Shown here piece by piece: positions 18,448-28,628 of a stretch of 64,000 bases of DNA (the stretch's first letter is position 1; each line of letters begins with the position of its first letter). The position numbers and the translations under genes are program-made. The notes under the pieces are model-generated. The model was not told where the DNA came from, did not search any database, and was given only the letters and a program-made list of their open reading frames with translations. Source of the DNA: Nocardia abscessus NBRC 100374 (GTDB lineage Bacteria > Actinomycetota > Actinomycetes > Mycobacteriales > Mycobacteriaceae); assembly GCF_000308455.1 (NCBI RefSeq), contig NZ_BAFP01000039.1, forward strand, positions 120,740 to 184,739, written 5' to 3'.

Positions 18448-20900
18448 GGCCAGCTCCAGTCGGCGACCTCCGGGATGTCCTCGCCGTGTTCCCTGGTCCA
18501 CGCTCGCGCCGTCCACCGCGCGTCGACCATCTCCTGCCGCAGCCCCGCGGCGCGCTCGCGCAGGCTCGGCACGCGATCGATCACGTCCATCACCAAGTGG
18601 TAGCGGTCCAGATCGTTGAGCATCACCATGTCGAACGGAGTGGTCGTGGTGCCGCGCTCCTTGTAACCGCGCACATGGAGTCCGTCGTGGTTGGCGCGCC
18701 GATAGGTCAGCCGGTGGACCAGCCACGGGTAGCCGTGGAAAGCGAAGATCACCGGCCGGTCCCGGGTGAACAGCGTGTCGAACTCGCTGTCGGGCAGCCC
18801 GTGCGGATGCTCGTCCCGCGGCTGCAACCGCATCAGGTCGACCACGTTGATCACCCGGACGCGCAGGTCGGGCAGTCGTTCGCGCAGGATCGCGGCCGCG
18901 GCCAGGGTCTCCAACGTGGGTACGTCGCCCGCGCAGGCGAGCACCACGTCCGGCGTGCTGCCCGCTTCGTCCCGGTGGCAGGCCCACGGCCAGATGCCGA
19001 TCCCGCGGGCGCAGTGCTCGGCGGCTTCGGTCACCGACAGCCAGTCGGCCTGTGGCTGTTTGCCCGCGACCACCACGTTCACGTAGTGCCGGGACCGCAG
19101 GCAGTGGTCGTAGGTCGACAGCAGGGTGTTGGCGTCCGGCGGCAGGTACACCCGCACGATCGAGGCCTTCTTGTTCAGCACCACGTCCAGGAAGCCGGGG
19201 TCCTGATGGGTGAAGCCGTTGTGGTCCTGGCGCCAGACGTGGGAGGACAGCAGATAGTTCAGGCTGGGAATCGGGCGCCGCCACGGCACCGCCGCGCTGG
19301 CGTCGAGCCATTTCGCGTGCTGGTTGAACATGGCGTCCACGATGTGGATGAACGCTTCGTAACAGGTGAAGACGCCGTGCCTGCCGGTCAGCAGATAGCC
19401 CTCCAGCAGCCCCTGGCACATGTGTTCGGACAGCACCTCGATCACCCGGCCGGCGCGGTCGAGTTTCTCGTCTCGTGCGTCGATCTCGGCCTGCCAGTCC
19501 CGGCCGGTGACCTCCAGGATGTCCTGTAGCCGGTTGCTGGCCAGTTCGTCGGGCGCGAAGGTGAGGAAGTTGTCCGGATTGTTCCTGGTGACCTCCCGCA
19601 ACCAGCTACCGAGCACCCTGGTCGCCTCGTGCTGGGTCGCGCCGGGCGCGGGCACCTCGACGCCGACATCGCGCCAGTCCGGCAAGCGCAGGTCGCGCAG
19701 CAGCGTGCCGCCGTTGGCGACCGGATTGGCGCTCATCCGTCGATCGCCGTGGGGTACCTGATCGACCAGTTCCGGCACCGGTCTGCCGCTGTCGTCGAAT
19801 AGTTCTTCCGGGCGGTAGGCCCGCAGCCACTGCTCCAGCACCGCGCGGTGCTCCGCGTCGGTGCGGGCGCCGGGGAGCGGGACCTGGTGCGCGCGGAAGG
19901 TGCCCTCGACCTGGTCACCGTCCACCGTCGGCGGACAGGTCCAGCCCTTGGGCGTGCGCAGCACGATCATCGGCCAGGTGGCCCGGGCCCCGTCGGCGCC
20001 GCCGCGTGCGGCGCGCTGGATCCGGCCGATGCGTTCCATGCTCGTGTCCACGGCCGCGGCCATCGCCTGGTGGACCGCCGCCGGGTCGTCGCCCGCGACG
20101 ACGATCGGCTCGTAGCCGTATCCGCGCAGCAAGGCGAGCAGTTCCGCTTCCGGGATACGGGCCAAGATGGTCGGGTTGGCGATCTTGTACTCGTTCAGCG
20201 CCAGGATCGGCAACACCGCGCCGTCGCGGGCCGGGTTGAGGAACTTGTTCGCATGCCAGCTCGTAGCCAGCGGTCCGGTCTCCGCCTCGCCGTCGCCGAC
20301 TACGCAGAACACGGTGAGATCGGGGTTGTCCAAGGCGGCGCCGAACGCGTGCAGCAGCGAGTAGCCGAGTTCGCCGCCCTCGTGGAAGGAGCCGGGCGTC
20401 TCCGGCGCGCAGTGACTCGGCACCCCGCCGGGGAAGGAGAACTGGTGGAACAGCGCGCCCATGCCCGCGGCGTCCTGCGGGATGTGGCTGTAGTACTCGG
20501 AGTAGGTGCCCTCCAGCCACGCGCACGCATTCGGGCCGGGGCCGCCGTGCCCGGGGCCTGCGACGAAGACGGCGTTCAGGCCGCGCTGCCGGATCGCACG
20601 ATTGGCGTGCGCCCAGACCAGATTCAGGCCGGGCACCGTGCCGAAGTGTCCGAGCAGCCGTGGCTTGATGTGCTCGGGTCGCAGCGGTTCGCGCAGCAAC
20701 GGGTTGGCCATCAGGTAGATCTGGCCGACGGCGAGATAGTTGGCCGCGCGCCACCACGCGTCGATCGAAGTCAACTCGTCGCGGGCCAGTGGGCCCGGCA
20801 CGTCCGCCAGCCGGTAGGAACGCGGGGCGACGGTACGGCCACCGGTACTGCCGACGTTGTCCGCCGAAGTATCGCCGCCTGCACTTGCCATATGGGTCAT
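18432..20900 (-). CDS. xfp: Phosphoketolase (xylulose 5-phosphate/fructose 6-phosphate)
   Basis: The 822-residue enzyme is thiamine-diphosphate dependent and cleaves xylulose 5-phosphate (and often fructose 6-phosphate) with phosphate to acetyl phosphate. Visible marks are [20 protein letters not shown], the ThDP motif [26 protein letters not shown] and [20 protein letters not shown] near the C-terminus. Length matches the family (about 790-820). The start was set at ATG 20900, nine bases after GAGGAGAG; the upstream extension is non-coding. No acetate kinase or phosphotransacetylase gene is in the window, so acetyl-phosphate use must be encoded elsewhere. Confidence 0.95.
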   Translation of the reverse strand: MTHMASAGGDTSADNVGSTGGRTVAPRSYRLADVPGPLARDELTSIDAWWRAANYLAVGQIYLMANPLLREPLRPEHIKPRLLGHFGTVPGLNLVWAHANRAIRQRGLNAVFVAGPGHGGPGPNACAWLEGTYSEYYSHIPQDAAGMGALFHQFSFPGGVPSHCAPETPGSFHEGGELGYSLLHAFGAALDNPDLTVFCVVGDGEAETGPLATSWHANKFLNPARDGAVLPILALNEYKIANPTILARIPEAELLALLRGYGYEPIVVAGDDPAAVHQAMAAAVDTSMERIGRIQRAARGGADGARATWPMIVLRTPKGWTCPPTVDGDQVEGTFRAHQVPLPGARTDAEHRAVLEQWLRAYRPEELFDDSGRPVPELVDQVPHGDRRMSANPVANGGTLLRDLRLPDWRDVGVEVPAPGATQHEATRVLGSWLREVTRNNPDNFLTFAPDELASNRLQDILEVTGRDWQAEIDARDEKLDRAGRVIEVLSEHMCQGLLEGYLLTGRHGVFTCYEAFIHIVDAMFNQHAKWLDASAAVPWRRPIPSLNYLLSSHVWRQDHNGFTHQDPGFLDVVLNKKASIVRVYLPPDANTLLSTYDHCLRSRHYVNVVVAGKQPQADWLSVTEAAEHCARGIGIWPWACHRDEAGSTPDVVLACAGDVPTLETLAAAAILRERLPDLRVRVINVVDLMRLQPRDEHPHGLPDSEFDTLFTRDRPVIFAFHGYPWLVHRLTYRRANHDGLHVRGYKERGTTTTPFDMVMLNDLDRYHLVMDVIDRVPSLRERAAGLRQEMVDARWTARAWTREHGEDIPEVADWSWPYQDA

Positions 20901-21108
20901 GCGCCGACTCTCCTCACACTCGGGGCATCGGGGACAGCGGCGCCTCGAGGGACCACTGTCCCGGGGTCGTGCACGGTCGCCGATCGCAATCGGCAACGCC
21001 GGATGGAGAATTCACCGCCAGCCTAGCGAGCTTCGCCGCGGCGGGCGCGTCGCACGCGCGTCGCGGGAGGGTCGTCCGCCCGGCCGAGCGGACCGGGCGC
21101 ACGTGGTC

Positions 21109-21114
21109 TAGGGT
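21109..21114 (+). promoter_or_regulatory. -10-like box just before the FKBP gene
   Basis: TAGGGT ends 7 bp before the ATG at 21122, with no ribosome-binding site between. This fits a leaderless mRNA. Confidence 0.4.
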
Positions 21115-21121
21115 CCGCGGC

Positions 21122-21703
21122 ATGCACATACTGGGAAGGATCATCGGGATCGGCGCCCTCGCCGCGACGACCATCGCGCTGGCGGCCTGCGGCTCGGACG
21201 ACGAACCGACCGCCGCGACCGTCTCCTCGACGAACACCACCGCGGCGGCGGGGCCTTCCGCCGCGCAGCGCCCGGCCACCCCGAGCAAGGGCCGGGAGTG
21301 CACCGCCGACGACATCCGCGTCACCGGCGACTTCGGCGCCGCGCCGACCGTCACCATCCCGGACGACTGCGATCCGCCCAAGCAACTGATCACCAAGGAC
21401 CTGATCGAGGGCGGCGGCCCCGGCGCCGAGCCCGGCCAGCCGCTGACCATGAACTACGCGCTGGTGACCTGGTCGGACAAGAAGACGCTGGACAGCTCGT
21501 TCAATCGCGGCAAGCCGTTCCAGCTCGACCTCGGCGCCGGCCAGGTCATCGACGGCTGGGACCAGGGGCTCGTCGGCGTCCAGGAAGGCTCGCGCCGGCT
21601 GTTGATCGTGCCGCCCGAGCTGGGCTACGGCGCGGGCGGGCGCGGCATCGCGCCGTACGAGACGCTGGTCTTCGTCACCGACGCGGTCTCGGTGGGGAAG
21701 TAG
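21122..21703 (+). CDS. FKBP-type peptidyl-prolyl isomerase, lipoprotein
   Basis: The 193-residue protein has a lipoprotein signal peptide (MHILGRIIGIGALAATTIAL) with the lipobox LAAC at about residue 23. A low-complexity linker precedes a C-terminal FKBP domain (SSFNRGKPFQLDLGAGQVI, then GWDQGLVGVQEGSRRLLIVP and LGYGAGGRGIAPYETLVFV). It should isomerise proline bonds in exported proteins at the outer face of the membrane. The start is set by the signal peptide. It precedes tig, another prolyl isomerase/chaperone gene, but a 260-bp gap separates them. Confidence 0.9.
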   Translation: MHILGRIIGIGALAATTIALAACGSDDEPTAATVSSTNTTAAAGPSAAQRPATPSKGRECTADDIRVTGDFGAAPTVTIPDDCDPPKQLITKDLIEGGGPGAEPGQPLTMNYALVTWSDKKTLDSSFNRGKPFQLDLGAGQVIDGWDQGLVGVQEGSRRLLIVPPELGYGAGGRGIAPYETLVFVTDAVSVGK

Positions 21704-21963
21704 CCCCGGCCCGCGCGGCCCGCCGAGCCACCGCCGGATGCAGGCCCGCTCGACCGGTCAACTAACCTGGTCGGGATGCGTGGCGTACGCCGCACCCCTC
21801 GTCGTCTCGGCCGAGGCCGGGACTCCGGTTCGGATCGGCGCCGGTGGGGGAGCGCGGCAGCCAGCGTAGGGCCGCCTCGTCCGCCATTCCGACCCCGGAG
21901 TGCGGGGTGGCGCGCCGCACACCGAACGTCAACCAGTACGAACAACGAACAAGGAGCATGTCC

Positions 21964-23340
21964 GTGAAGAGCACCGTCGAGCAGCTGAGCCCGACCCGGG
22001 TCCGGATCAATGTCGAGGTGCCCTTCGATGAGCTGAAGCCCGATTTCGACCGTGCGTACAAGGCGCTGGCCAAGCAGGTCCGCATCCCCGGTTTCCGTCC
22101 CGGCAAGGCGCCCGCGAAGCTGCTCGAGGCCCGCCTCGGCCGTGGCGCCATCCTGGAGCAGGTCGTCAACGACGCCCTGCCCGGTCGCTACAGCGAGGCC
22201 GTCACCACCTCCGAGGTGAAGGTCATCGGACAGCCCGAGATCGAGATCACCAAGATCGAGGACGGCCAGGAGCTCGCCTTCACCGCCGAGGTCGACGTGC
22301 GTCCGGAGATCGCCCTGCCGGACTACGAGAGCATCGCGGTCACCGTCGACTCGTTCACCGTCGGCGACGAGGACATCGAGGAGCAGTTGCAGTCGCTGCG
22401 CCAGCGCTTCGGCACCCTGGCCGGTGTCGAGCGTCCGGTGCAGGACGGCGACTTCGTCTCGATCGACCTCTCCGCGACCGTGGACGGCGAGGAGGTGGCC
22501 GAGGCCGCCACCACCGGCCTGTCCCACGAGGTCGGCTCCGGTCAGCTCATCGAGGGCCTGGACGAGGCGCTGGTCGGATTGTCGGCGGGCGAGTCGAAGG
22601 AGTTCACCTCGAAGCTGGTCGCGGGCGAGCATGCGGGCAAGGAGGCGGTCATCACCGTCACCGTGCAGACCGTCAAGGAGCGCGAGCTGCCCGAGGCCGA
22701 CGACGAGTTCGCCCAGCTGGCCAGCGAATTCGACACCCTGGAGGAGCTGAAGGCCGACCTGCGCAGCCGCGTCGAACGGGTCAAGAAGGTGCAGCAGGCG
22801 GGCGAGATCCGCGACAAGGTGCTGGAGACCCTGCTCGAGCAGGTCGAGGTGCCGCTGCCCGAGGCCGTGGTGAAGGCCGAGATCGACGCCGTGACCCACG
22901 ACGCGGTGCACGGCTTCGATCACGACGAGGCCAAGTTCGCCGAGGCGCTCGAGGCGCAGGGCAGCACCCGCGAGGAGTTCGACACCGAGACCAAGGAGGC
23001 CGCTGAGAAGTCGGTCAAGACCCAGCTGCTGCTGGACGCGATCGCCGAGGCGGAGGGCACCCAGGTCGGCCAGGACGAACTCACCGAGCGGATCCTGTTC
23101 CAGGCGCAGCGCTACGGCATGTCGCCGGAGCAGTTCATCCAGCAGGTGCAGCAGGCGGGCCAGCTCGGCGCGGTGTTCGCCGACGTGCGCCGCGGCAAGG
23201 CGCTGGCGGGCGTGGTCGGCAAGGTGACGGTCACCGACTCCGCGGGTAACCCGGTGGACACCGCCGAAATGTTCGGCGAGCCCGCCGATTCCGCGGACGA
23301 GGACAACGCGGGCGAGACCGCCGCGGCGGACGCCGAATAA
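21964..23340 (+). CDS. tig: Trigger factor
   Basis: The 458-residue ribosome-associated chaperone has the N-terminal ribosome-binding domain ([20 protein letters not shown], then the signature GFRPGKAP), the FKBP-like isomerase domain and the helical C-terminal arm domain. Most of the sequence follows mycobacterial Tig. AAGGAG lies seven bases before GTG 21964 but only one base before ATG 21958, and Tig proteins start at K-S-T-V-E, so GTG is preferred. An acidic tail ([15 protein letters not shown]) ends the protein. tig-clpP1-clpP2 is the conserved actinobacterial order. A terminator follows. Confidence 0.97.
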   Translation: MKSTVEQLSPTRVRINVEVPFDELKPDFDRAYKALAKQVRIPGFRPGKAPAKLLEARLGRGAILEQVVNDALPGRYSEAVTTSEVKVIGQPEIEITKIEDGQELAFTAEVDVRPEIALPDYESIAVTVDSFTVGDEDIEEQLQSLRQRFGTLAGVERPVQDGDFVSIDLSATVDGEEVAEAATTGLSHEVGSGQLIEGLDEALVGLSAGESKEFTSKLVAGEHAGKEAVITVTVQTVKERELPEADDEFAQLASEFDTLEELKADLRSRVERVKKVQQAGEIRDKVLETLLEQVEVPLPEAVVKAEIDAVTHDAVHGFDHDEAKFAEALEAQGSTREEFDTETKEAAEKSVKTQLLLDAIAEAEGTQVGQDELTERILFQAQRYGMSPEQFIQQVQQAGQLGAVFADVRRGKALAGVVGKVTVTDSAGNPVDTAEMFGEPADSADEDNAGETAAADAE

Positions 23341-23402
23341 TTCCATGGAATGTCGGCGTGATCGACGCCCGTGAGGTGCGCTGATTGCGCTGTGAGCGAA
23401 GA

Positions 23403-23434
23403 AAGGGCGGTACCGGGAGTTCGGTGCCGCCCTG
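23403..23434 (+). terminator. Terminator after tig
   Basis: AGGGCGGTACCG pairs with CGGTGCCGCCCT (one mismatch) around GGAGTT, and GCTTCGTT follows. It separates tig from clpP1P2. Confidence 0.8.
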
Positions 23435-23552
23435 CTTCGTTAATGTTTGTGACGGCAAGTTGGATACGCCCGGTCCGATCGGGTGCGGCGTACCCAACCA
23501 GTGATGGCTATGTGGCAATCCGCAACGAGCCGGCGAGAGAAGGCAGGTATCC

Positions 23553-24164
23553 GTGACAATCAACCAGGCAGGGGTCATGACAACCGCGACTGCTGGTCTC
23601 AACCTCAGTGATTCGGTGTACGAGCGCCTGCTGCGTGAGCGCATCATCTTCCTCGGCACGCAGGTCGACGACGACATCGCCAACAAATTGTGCGCGCAGC
23701 TCCTGTTGCTCTCGGCGGAGGATCCCACCAGGGACATCTCGCTCTACATCAACTCGCCGGGCGGCTCGGTGACCGCGGGCATGGCCATCTACGACACGAT
23801 GCAGTTCGCCGAGTGCGACATCGCCACCTACGGCATGGGCCTGGCCGCGTCGATGGGGCAGTTCCTGCTCACCGCGGGCACCAAGGGCAAGCGCTACGCG
23901 CTGCCGCACGCGCGCATCATGATGCACCAGCCCTCCGCGGGGATCGGCGGCTCGGCGGCCGACATCGCGATCATGGCCGAGCAGTTCGCGCACACGAAGC
24001 GGGAGCTGAACGAGCTGCAGGCGATGCACACCGGCAAGTCGGTCGAGCAGGTCACCGCCGACGCCGACCGCGACCGCTGGTTCACCGCGTCCGAAGCCCT
24101 GGAATACGGCTTCATCGACCACGTGATCAGCCACGCGAATCAGGCCAACGGCGCCAAGAAGTAA
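23553..24164 (+). CDS. clpP1: ATP-dependent Clp protease proteolytic subunit 1
   Basis: The 203-residue serine protease subunit has the ClpP catalytic triad in order: Ser100 in GLAASMGQ, His125 in ARIMMHQP, and Asp174 in ADRDRWF. It begins with a variable region before [17 protein letters not shown]. In mycobacteria ClpP1 and ClpP2 form a mixed 14-mer working with ClpX or ClpC1. GTG 23553 follows GAAGGCAGG; ATG 23577 is an in-frame alternative. It shares a transcript with clpP2 70 bp downstream. Confidence 0.96.
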   Translation: MTINQAGVMTTATAGLNLSDSVYERLLRERIIFLGTQVDDDIANKLCAQLLLLSAEDPTRDISLYINSPGGSVTAGMAIYDTMQFAECDIATYGMGLAASMGQFLLTAGTKGKRYALPHARIMMHQPSAGIGGSAADIAIMAEQFAHTKRELNELQAMHTGKSVEQVTADADRDRWFTASEALEYGFIDHVISHANQANGAKK

Positions 24165-24234
24165 CGCACCGGATCACCCACAGGCCCCCGGACACCTCGA
24201 ACGTCCGGCCGCCGCACCGACTTTGGAGACGAAG

Positions 24235-24903
24235 ATGGCCAATTCGATCGACCCGCGCGCCGGCCTGTCCGGCATCGCACCGCAGAGCCCGCAGGCGCGC
24301 TATATCCTGCCGTCGTTCATCGAGCACTCGAGCTTCGGCGTCAAGGAGTCCAACCCGTACAACAAGCTGTTCGAGGAGCGCATCATCTTCCTCGGCGTAC
24401 AGGTGGACGACGCCTCGGCGAACGACATCATGGCGCAGCTGCTGGTACTGGAGTCGCTGGACCCCGACCGCGACATCACCATGTACATCAACTCGCCGGG
24501 TGGCTCGTTCACCTCGCTGATGGCCATCTACGACACCATGCAGTACGTGCGCGCCGACGTCGCCACCGTCTGCCTGGGCCAGGCCGCCTCGGCCGCGGCC
24601 GTGCTGCTGGCCGCGGGCACCCCCGGCAAGCGGGCCTGCCTGCCCAACGCGCGCGTCCTGATCCACCAGCCGTCGCTGGAGGGTGGCATCCAGGGTCAGG
24701 TGTCGGACCTGGAGATCCAGGCCGCCGAGATCGAGCGCATGCGTCGCCTGATGGAGACCACGCTCGCGCGGCACACCGGCAAGGACGCCGACACCATCCG
24801 CAAGGACACCGACCGCGACAAGATCCTGACGGCCGAAGATGCCAAGGAGTACGGGATCATCGACACGGTGTTCGACTACCGCAAGCTCAGCGCGCAGAAA
24901 TAA
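24235..24903 (+). CDS. clpP2: ATP-dependent Clp protease proteolytic subunit 2
   Basis: The 222-residue partner of ClpP1 has Ser119 in LGQAASAA, His144 in ARVLIHQP and Asp195 in DRDKIL. Its N-terminus is longer than in ClpP1 ([20 protein letters not shown]), as in mycobacterial ClpP2. ATG 24235 is six bases after GGAG; the TTG four codons earlier is unlikely. It should form one ring of the hetero-tetradecamer with ClpP1. A 40-bp hairpin 95 bp downstream probably ends the transcript. Confidence 0.96.
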   Translation: MANSIDPRAGLSGIAPQSPQARYILPSFIEHSSFGVKESNPYNKLFEERIIFLGVQVDDASANDIMAQLLVLESLDPDRDITMYINSPGGSFTSLMAIYDTMQYVRADVATVCLGQAASAAAVLLAAGTPGKRACLPNARVLIHQPSLEGGIQGQVSDLEIQAAEIERMRRLMETTLARHTGKDADTIRKDTDRDKILTAEDAKEYGIIDTVFDYRKLSAQK

Positions 24904-24998
24904 GTCGCGAATAGTCGTTTCCGGCCTGGCCGGGACGACGGGGCGAATTGCCGATCCCGGCGGTGATTCGCTTGTAAATTGCTTCGCAACAGGGAATT

Positions 24999-25038
24999 CC
25001 GGCCGGGAAGTATGCCACGCGGTATGCTGCCCGGCCGG
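24999..25038 (+). terminator. Large hairpin after clpP2
   Basis: An 18-base arm starting CCGGCCGGG at 24999 pairs with an arm ending CCCGGCCGG at 25038 around ACGC, with a few mismatches. No T-run follows. It is the likely 3' end of the clpP1P2 mRNA. Confidence 0.6.
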
Positions 25039-25161
25039 ACCGCTCACGCGCCGCCGAGGTTCGAGAATTTGTTCGAACCCCGCGACGGCGCGTCGGGCGG
25101 TCGGGAGGTCTCGATCGCCGGTCCGGCGGGCGGATCGCCTTTCGGCGTCGTGACAACACGC

Positions 25162-25192
25162 ACAACCCGCGCGAGAAACATGCGCGAGTTGT
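25162..25192. promoter_or_regulatory. Inverted repeat upstream of the clpX promoter
   Basis: ACAACCCGCGC (25162-25172) faces GCGCGAGTTGT (25182-25192), ten of eleven pairs matching around nine bases. It lies 54 bp before the putative -35 box. It could be an activator site, but it does not obviously match the known ClgR motif. Confidence 0.35.
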
Positions 25193-25245
25193 CGACCTCC
25201 ATCCCGAACACCGGGTACGGTCGACCTAGGGACCTTTGCTCCCGG

Positions 25246-25274
25246 TTGACAGCACTGCCCACCGATCCAGAATC
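25246..25274 (+). promoter_or_regulatory. Putative clpX promoter
   Basis: TTGACA (25246-25251) is followed after 17 bp by AGAATC (25269-25274). The predicted start leaves a leader of about 80 nt before the ATG at 25364. Confidence 0.5.
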
Positions 25275-25363
25275 AGCCGATGCGTTTGCGGCTGCGAAAG
25301 TGGTGGACAGCTGGCAACCTGGACGGACGGTTGCACGCGGACAAGGAAGTAGGGACCCACGAG

Positions 25364-26644
25364 ATGGCGCGCATCGGAGATGGCGGCGATCTGCTGAAGT
25401 GCTCGTTCTGCGGAAAGAGCCAGAAGCAGGTCAAGAAGCTCATTGCGGGACCAGGGGTGTACATCTGCGACGAGTGCATCGATCTCTGCAACGAGATCAT
25501 CGAGGAGGAACTCGCCGAATCGAGCGAGGTCAAGCTCGATGAGTTGCCCAAGCCCGCCGAGATCCGGGACTTCCTGGAGAACTACGTCATCGGGCAGGAC
25601 ACCGCCAAGCGCACTCTCGCGGTGGCCGTCTACAACCATTACAAGCGCATCCAGGCCGGTGACAAGGGTCGCGACAGCCGCGGCGAGACCGTCGAGCTGG
25701 CCAAGTCCAACATCCTGATGCTGGGCCCCACCGGCTGTGGCAAGACCTATCTGGCCCAGACGTTGGCGAAGATGTTGAACGTTCCGTTCGCCATCGCCGA
25801 CGCCACCGCGCTCACCGAGGCCGGATACGTCGGCGAGGACGTCGAGAACATCCTGCTGAAGCTGATCCAGGCCGCCGACTACGACGTCAAGCGCGCCGAG
25901 ACCGGCATCATCTACATCGACGAGGTCGACAAGATCGCCCGCAAGAGCGAGAACCCGTCGATCACCCGCGACGTCTCCGGAGAGGGTGTGCAGCAGGCGC
26001 TGCTGAAGATCCTGGAGGGCACCCAGGCGAGTGTGCCGCCGCAGGGCGGACGTAAGCACCCGCACCAGGAGTTCATCCAGATCGACACCACTAATGTGCT
26101 GTTCATCGTGGCGGGCGCCTTCGCGGGGCTGGAGAAGATCATCTCCGACCGTACCGGTCATCGTGGCATCGGATTCGGCGCCGAGGTGCGGTCCAAGGCC
26201 GAGATCGACACCACCGATCACTTCGCGGACGTCATGCCGGAGGATCTGATCAAGTTCGGCCTGATCCCCGAGTTCATCGGCCGTCTGCCCGTGGTCGCCT
26301 CGGTGACCAACCTGGACAAGGAATCGCTGGTCAAGATCCTCTCCGAGCCGAAGAACGCACTGGTCAAACAGTACGTCCGGTTGTTCGAGATGGACGGGGT
26401 CGACCTCGAGTTCACCGACGACGCGCTGGAGGCCGTCGCCGACCAGGCGATCCTGCGCGGCACCGGCGCGCGCGGCCTGCGGGCGATCATGGAAGAAGTC
26501 CTGCAGCCCGCCATGTACGACATCCCCAGCCGCGACGATGTCGCCAAGGTGGTCGTCAACGCGGACACCGTCAACGACAACGTCCTGCCCACCATCGTGC
26601 CGCGCAAGGCACAGCGGGCGGAGCGCCGGGAGAAGTCCGCATAG
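25364..26644 (+). CDS. clpX: ATP-dependent Clp protease ATP-binding subunit ClpX
   Basis: The 426-residue AAA+ unfoldase has its N-terminal zinc domain (Cys13, Cys16, Cys35, Cys38 in CSFC and CDEC), Walker A GPTGCGKT, pore loop GYVGEDVEN, Walker [10 protein letters not shown], and the loop [10 protein letters not shown] that docks on ClpP. It feeds unfolded proteins to ClpP1P2. ATG 25364 gives the canonical [13 protein letters not shown] start; upstream in-frame codons are rejected. The C-terminus is basic, [13 protein letters not shown]. It follows clpP1P2 as in mycobacteria, on a separate promoter. Confidence 0.97.
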   Translation: MARIGDGGDLLKCSFCGKSQKQVKKLIAGPGVYICDECIDLCNEIIEEELAESSEVKLDELPKPAEIRDFLENYVIGQDTAKRTLAVAVYNHYKRIQAGDKGRDSRGETVELAKSNILMLGPTGCGKTYLAQTLAKMLNVPFAIADATALTEAGYVGEDVENILLKLIQAADYDVKRAETGIIYIDEVDKIARKSENPSITRDVSGEGVQQALLKILEGTQASVPPQGGRKHPHQEFIQIDTTNVLFIVAGAFAGLEKIISDRTGHRGIGFGAEVRSKAEIDTTDHFADVMPEDLIKFGLIPEFIGRLPVVASVTNLDKESLVKILSEPKNALVKQYVRLFEMDGVDLEFTDDALEAVADQAILRGTGARGLRAIMEEVLQPAMYDIPSRDDVAKVVVNADTVNDNVLPTIVPRKAQRAERREKSA

Positions 26645-26787
26645 TTCGGGTGTGGCGGCGTTCTCGCGGGGGTACCTCTTCGTGAGGGTTGAGCAAACAG
26701 CCTAGTTCCGGCGTGGGTTTCGCCCGGGGCGCATCGTTCCCGTGAGCACTGTACGAGATTGCCGCGGGCGACAGGACCGAGGTCCTC

Positions 26788-27198
26788 ATGTCGACAGGCT
26801 TGGCCAATCCCACGTACGTTCTCCCCGCCGTTCGCAACGCCGATCACCCGGCCGAGCGGCTCAAGATTTCCGTTACCGCCCCGAGCGACCTGGTCACGCT
26901 GTGTGCGCTCGCGGGCGAGGTCGATCACTTCACCGTCGAGGTGTTCCGCCGCAGGCTGATCGGTTCGCTGGGCGCGGCGGCGCCGGTGGTGGTTGTCGAT
27001 CTGTCCAAAGTCACGTTCTTCGGCGTCCCCGGGCTACAGGTGCTGATCGACGCACGCTCTGTGCTGGCGCAGACCGGTCGCAGGCTGCGTCTGGTCACCG
27101 GTCCGCGGTGCGTGGACCGACTGCTGCAACTGGCCGGTGATCGCGCGCGCTTCGAGGTCATGCCGAGCCTCGCCGACGCCGTGCTCGCCGCCGCCTGA
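26788..27198 (+). CDS. STAS-domain protein (anti-sigma factor antagonist-like)
   Basis: The 136-residue protein is a single STAS domain: VTLCALAGEVDHFTVEVFRR, then VVVVDLSKVTFFGVPGLQVL at about residues 70-90. STAS antagonists bind anti-sigma kinases and are switched by phosphorylation of a serine in a D-S-S-G-type turn. Here that turn reads FFGVPGLQ, with no serine or threonine at the usual place. It may therefore be constitutively active, or bind something else. No kinase or sigma factor gene is adjacent. Confidence 0.8.
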   Translation: MSTGLANPTYVLPAVRNADHPAERLKISVTAPSDLVTLCALAGEVDHFTVEVFRRRLIGSLGAAAPVVVVDLSKVTFFGVPGLQVLIDARSVLAQTGRRLRLVTGPRCVDRLLQLAGDRARFEVMPSLADAVLAAA

Positions 27199-27211
27199 AC
27201 CGCGCGCTCGT

Positions 27212-27217
27212 TACGAT
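27212..27217 (+). promoter_or_regulatory. -10 box of a probably leaderless gene
   Basis: TACGAT ends 6 bp before the ATG at 27224. There is no ribosome-binding site, so transcription likely begins at or next to the start codon. Confidence 0.45.
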
Positions 27218-27223
27218 CGGTTC

Positions 27224-27490
27224 ATGTTTGCCAACCGGCGCTTGGAGCGCAAGGTCGACGCATTGCACGTCAAGCTCGATCTGATCATGACCCATCTGGG
27301 CATCGAGGCACCGGCGCCGGTCGCGCCGGTGCGCGCCGTGCCGTCGGTTCCGCGCGGCGACGGCATGGCGGAAGTCGACGCACTACTGGTGCAGGGCAAG
27401 AAGATTCACGCGATCAAGCGGTATCGCGAGCTCACCGGCTGCGGGTTGAAAGAGGCCAAGGACGCGGTCGAACGGCGATACCCGTACTGA
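27224..27490 (+). CDS. Small protein with an L7/L12 C-terminal-like domain
   Basis: The 88-residue protein begins MFANRRLERKVDALHVKLDL, a short helix that may self-associate. An Ala/Pro/Val linker follows, then a C-terminal stretch KKIHAIKRYRELTGCGLKEA followed by KDAVERRYPY. This closely follows the elongation-factor-binding helix of ribosomal protein L7/L12 (xxVIKxVRExTGLGLKEAKDxVE). It is too short and divergent to be rplL itself. It may bind a translation GTPase or be an unrelated reuse of the fold. It directly follows the STAS gene (25-bp gap). Confidence 0.7.
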   Translation: MFANRRLERKVDALHVKLDLIMTHLGIEAPAPVAPVRAVPSVPRGDGMAEVDALLVQGKKIHAIKRYRELTGCGLKEAKDAVERRYPY

Positions 27491-27527
27491 CCGCCGGGAC
27501 CTTCGTCGCGCCGCTGCGCGGGCGCAC

Positions 27528-28403
27528 CTAGCTGTGCGCGCCGTGGACCAATTGAGCGTGGAAACTCACGGGGAGGTCGGCGCCGGACCGAGTGTCTTCC
27601 GGGGAGCGTTCCGGCAAGGGCTCGTGCCCGATCGGGTCGGGCAGATTCCGTACCTGCTCGGTGGCGTAGCTGATCGCACGCCCGTATCGAGCGCTCGCGG
27701 CGTCGTGGATGAGCAGTGCGACGCCGATCATCACCGGAGCGACCCCGTGGACGGCGGCGTCGAACCACCGCCCCTCGCTCACGTAGGGATAGGTGTTCAG
27801 AGCCACGGTGAGTGCGAGCAAGGCGACTTCGGCAGCCGCCACTTGGCTGCGGTTGTCCAGCACGCCCCACTCGGTGACCTTGTTCGTGCCGATCATGATG
27901 ATGATCAGCGACACGCTGATCATCGCCTCGAGCAGGTAGCTGAACCAGTACAGCGGGTCGGTCGGCCCGCCCGGCGCGATGTTGTGCTGGACGTTGACCG
28001 CCGACCACAGCATCCCGGCGGCGACCACGCCCGCCAGCGAGCCGAGCGACCACGAACGGTGCCGGTACAGCGACGCCAGCCTGACGTGCGGGCTGGACGC
28101 GCGGCGCTGCGCGGCGATCGCCTTGCGCGCCAACAGCAGATCCCTGATCTCGGCCTTCTCGATGGCCTCCGAGGTGTGCCGCGCCCGGTCGGATGCCGCG
28201 GCGGACGCCTCGGCCTGCTTCCAGCGCTGGTCGCGATCCTGGGTCCGGATCCGTTCGGCCAGATCGCGTTCGGCGAACAGTTCGTCCTCCGACAGGGCGC
28301 CGGTCAGTGCCGGGTCGAACTGATAGGCGAGGCGGCCGCGGGCCTTCTCGACTCGTCTCGCCAGCCGTGCGACGTCGTCGTCCGGGGTCTGTTCGTCGAG
28401 CAT
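27528..28403 (-). CDS. Membrane protein of unknown function with N-terminal coiled region
   Basis: This 291-residue protein has a charged, helical N-terminal half (VARLARRVEKARGRLAYQFD to about residue 110; likely coiled coil, cytoplasmic). Four hydrophobic helices follow (GSLAGVVAAGMLWSAVNV, YWFSYLLEAMISVSLIIIMI, AAEVALLALTVALN, HGVAPVMIGVALLIHDA), then a hydrophilic C-terminus. I do not recognise a family. It has a slight likeness to membrane proteins of actinobacterial conjugative plasmids, but no other mobile-element gene is near. It converges with the preceding small gene. Confidence 0.65.
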   Translation of the reverse strand: MLDEQTPDDDVARLARRVEKARGRLAYQFDPALTGALSEDELFAERDLAERIRTQDRDQRWKQAEASAAASDRARHTSEAIEKAEIRDLLLARKAIAAQRRASSPHVRLASLYRHRSWSLGSLAGVVAAGMLWSAVNVQHNIAPGGPTDPLYWFSYLLEAMISVSLIIIMIGTNKVTEWGVLDNRSQVAAAEVALLALTVALNTYPYVSEGRWFDAAVHGVAPVMIGVALLIHDAASARYGRAISYATEQVRNLPDPIGHEPLPERSPEDTRSGADLPVSFHAQLVHGAHS

Positions 28404-28628
28404 GCGGCTCCAAACGGTCGGGCGGAGGGGAACTCGAGAAACCGAAGACGCCGGTACGGCCTACCGTTCAGCCGAGCTCGCAAACGATAGCTCGCCGGCC
28501 GCGGCGCGGCCGGCGAGGTCAACACCTCTTATTCTTAGTGCATTCCACGCCGCAGCGACAGTCCGGAGTGCCCGCGACGCCGAAGTACCAGGCCGGGCCG
28601 GACCTTTCCCGCAGCGCCGCGGCCACTT

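Larger units (their letters stand above)
24904..25363. other. 460-bp gap between clpP2 and clpX
   Basis: It contains a 40-bp hairpin (24999-25038), a second inverted repeat (25162-25192) and a promoter-like pair (25246-25274). No gene is visible. clpX therefore has its own control, apart from clpP1P2. Confidence 0.6.

Noticed and set aside
20901..20996. N-terminal extension of phosphoketolase (32 codons)
   Set aside because: Arg/Pro-rich, not seen in the family, and GAGGAGAG lies nine bases before the internal ATG.
23441..23552. ClgR-type operator before clpP1
   Set aside because: I looked for the known ClgR palindrome and found no convincing match.
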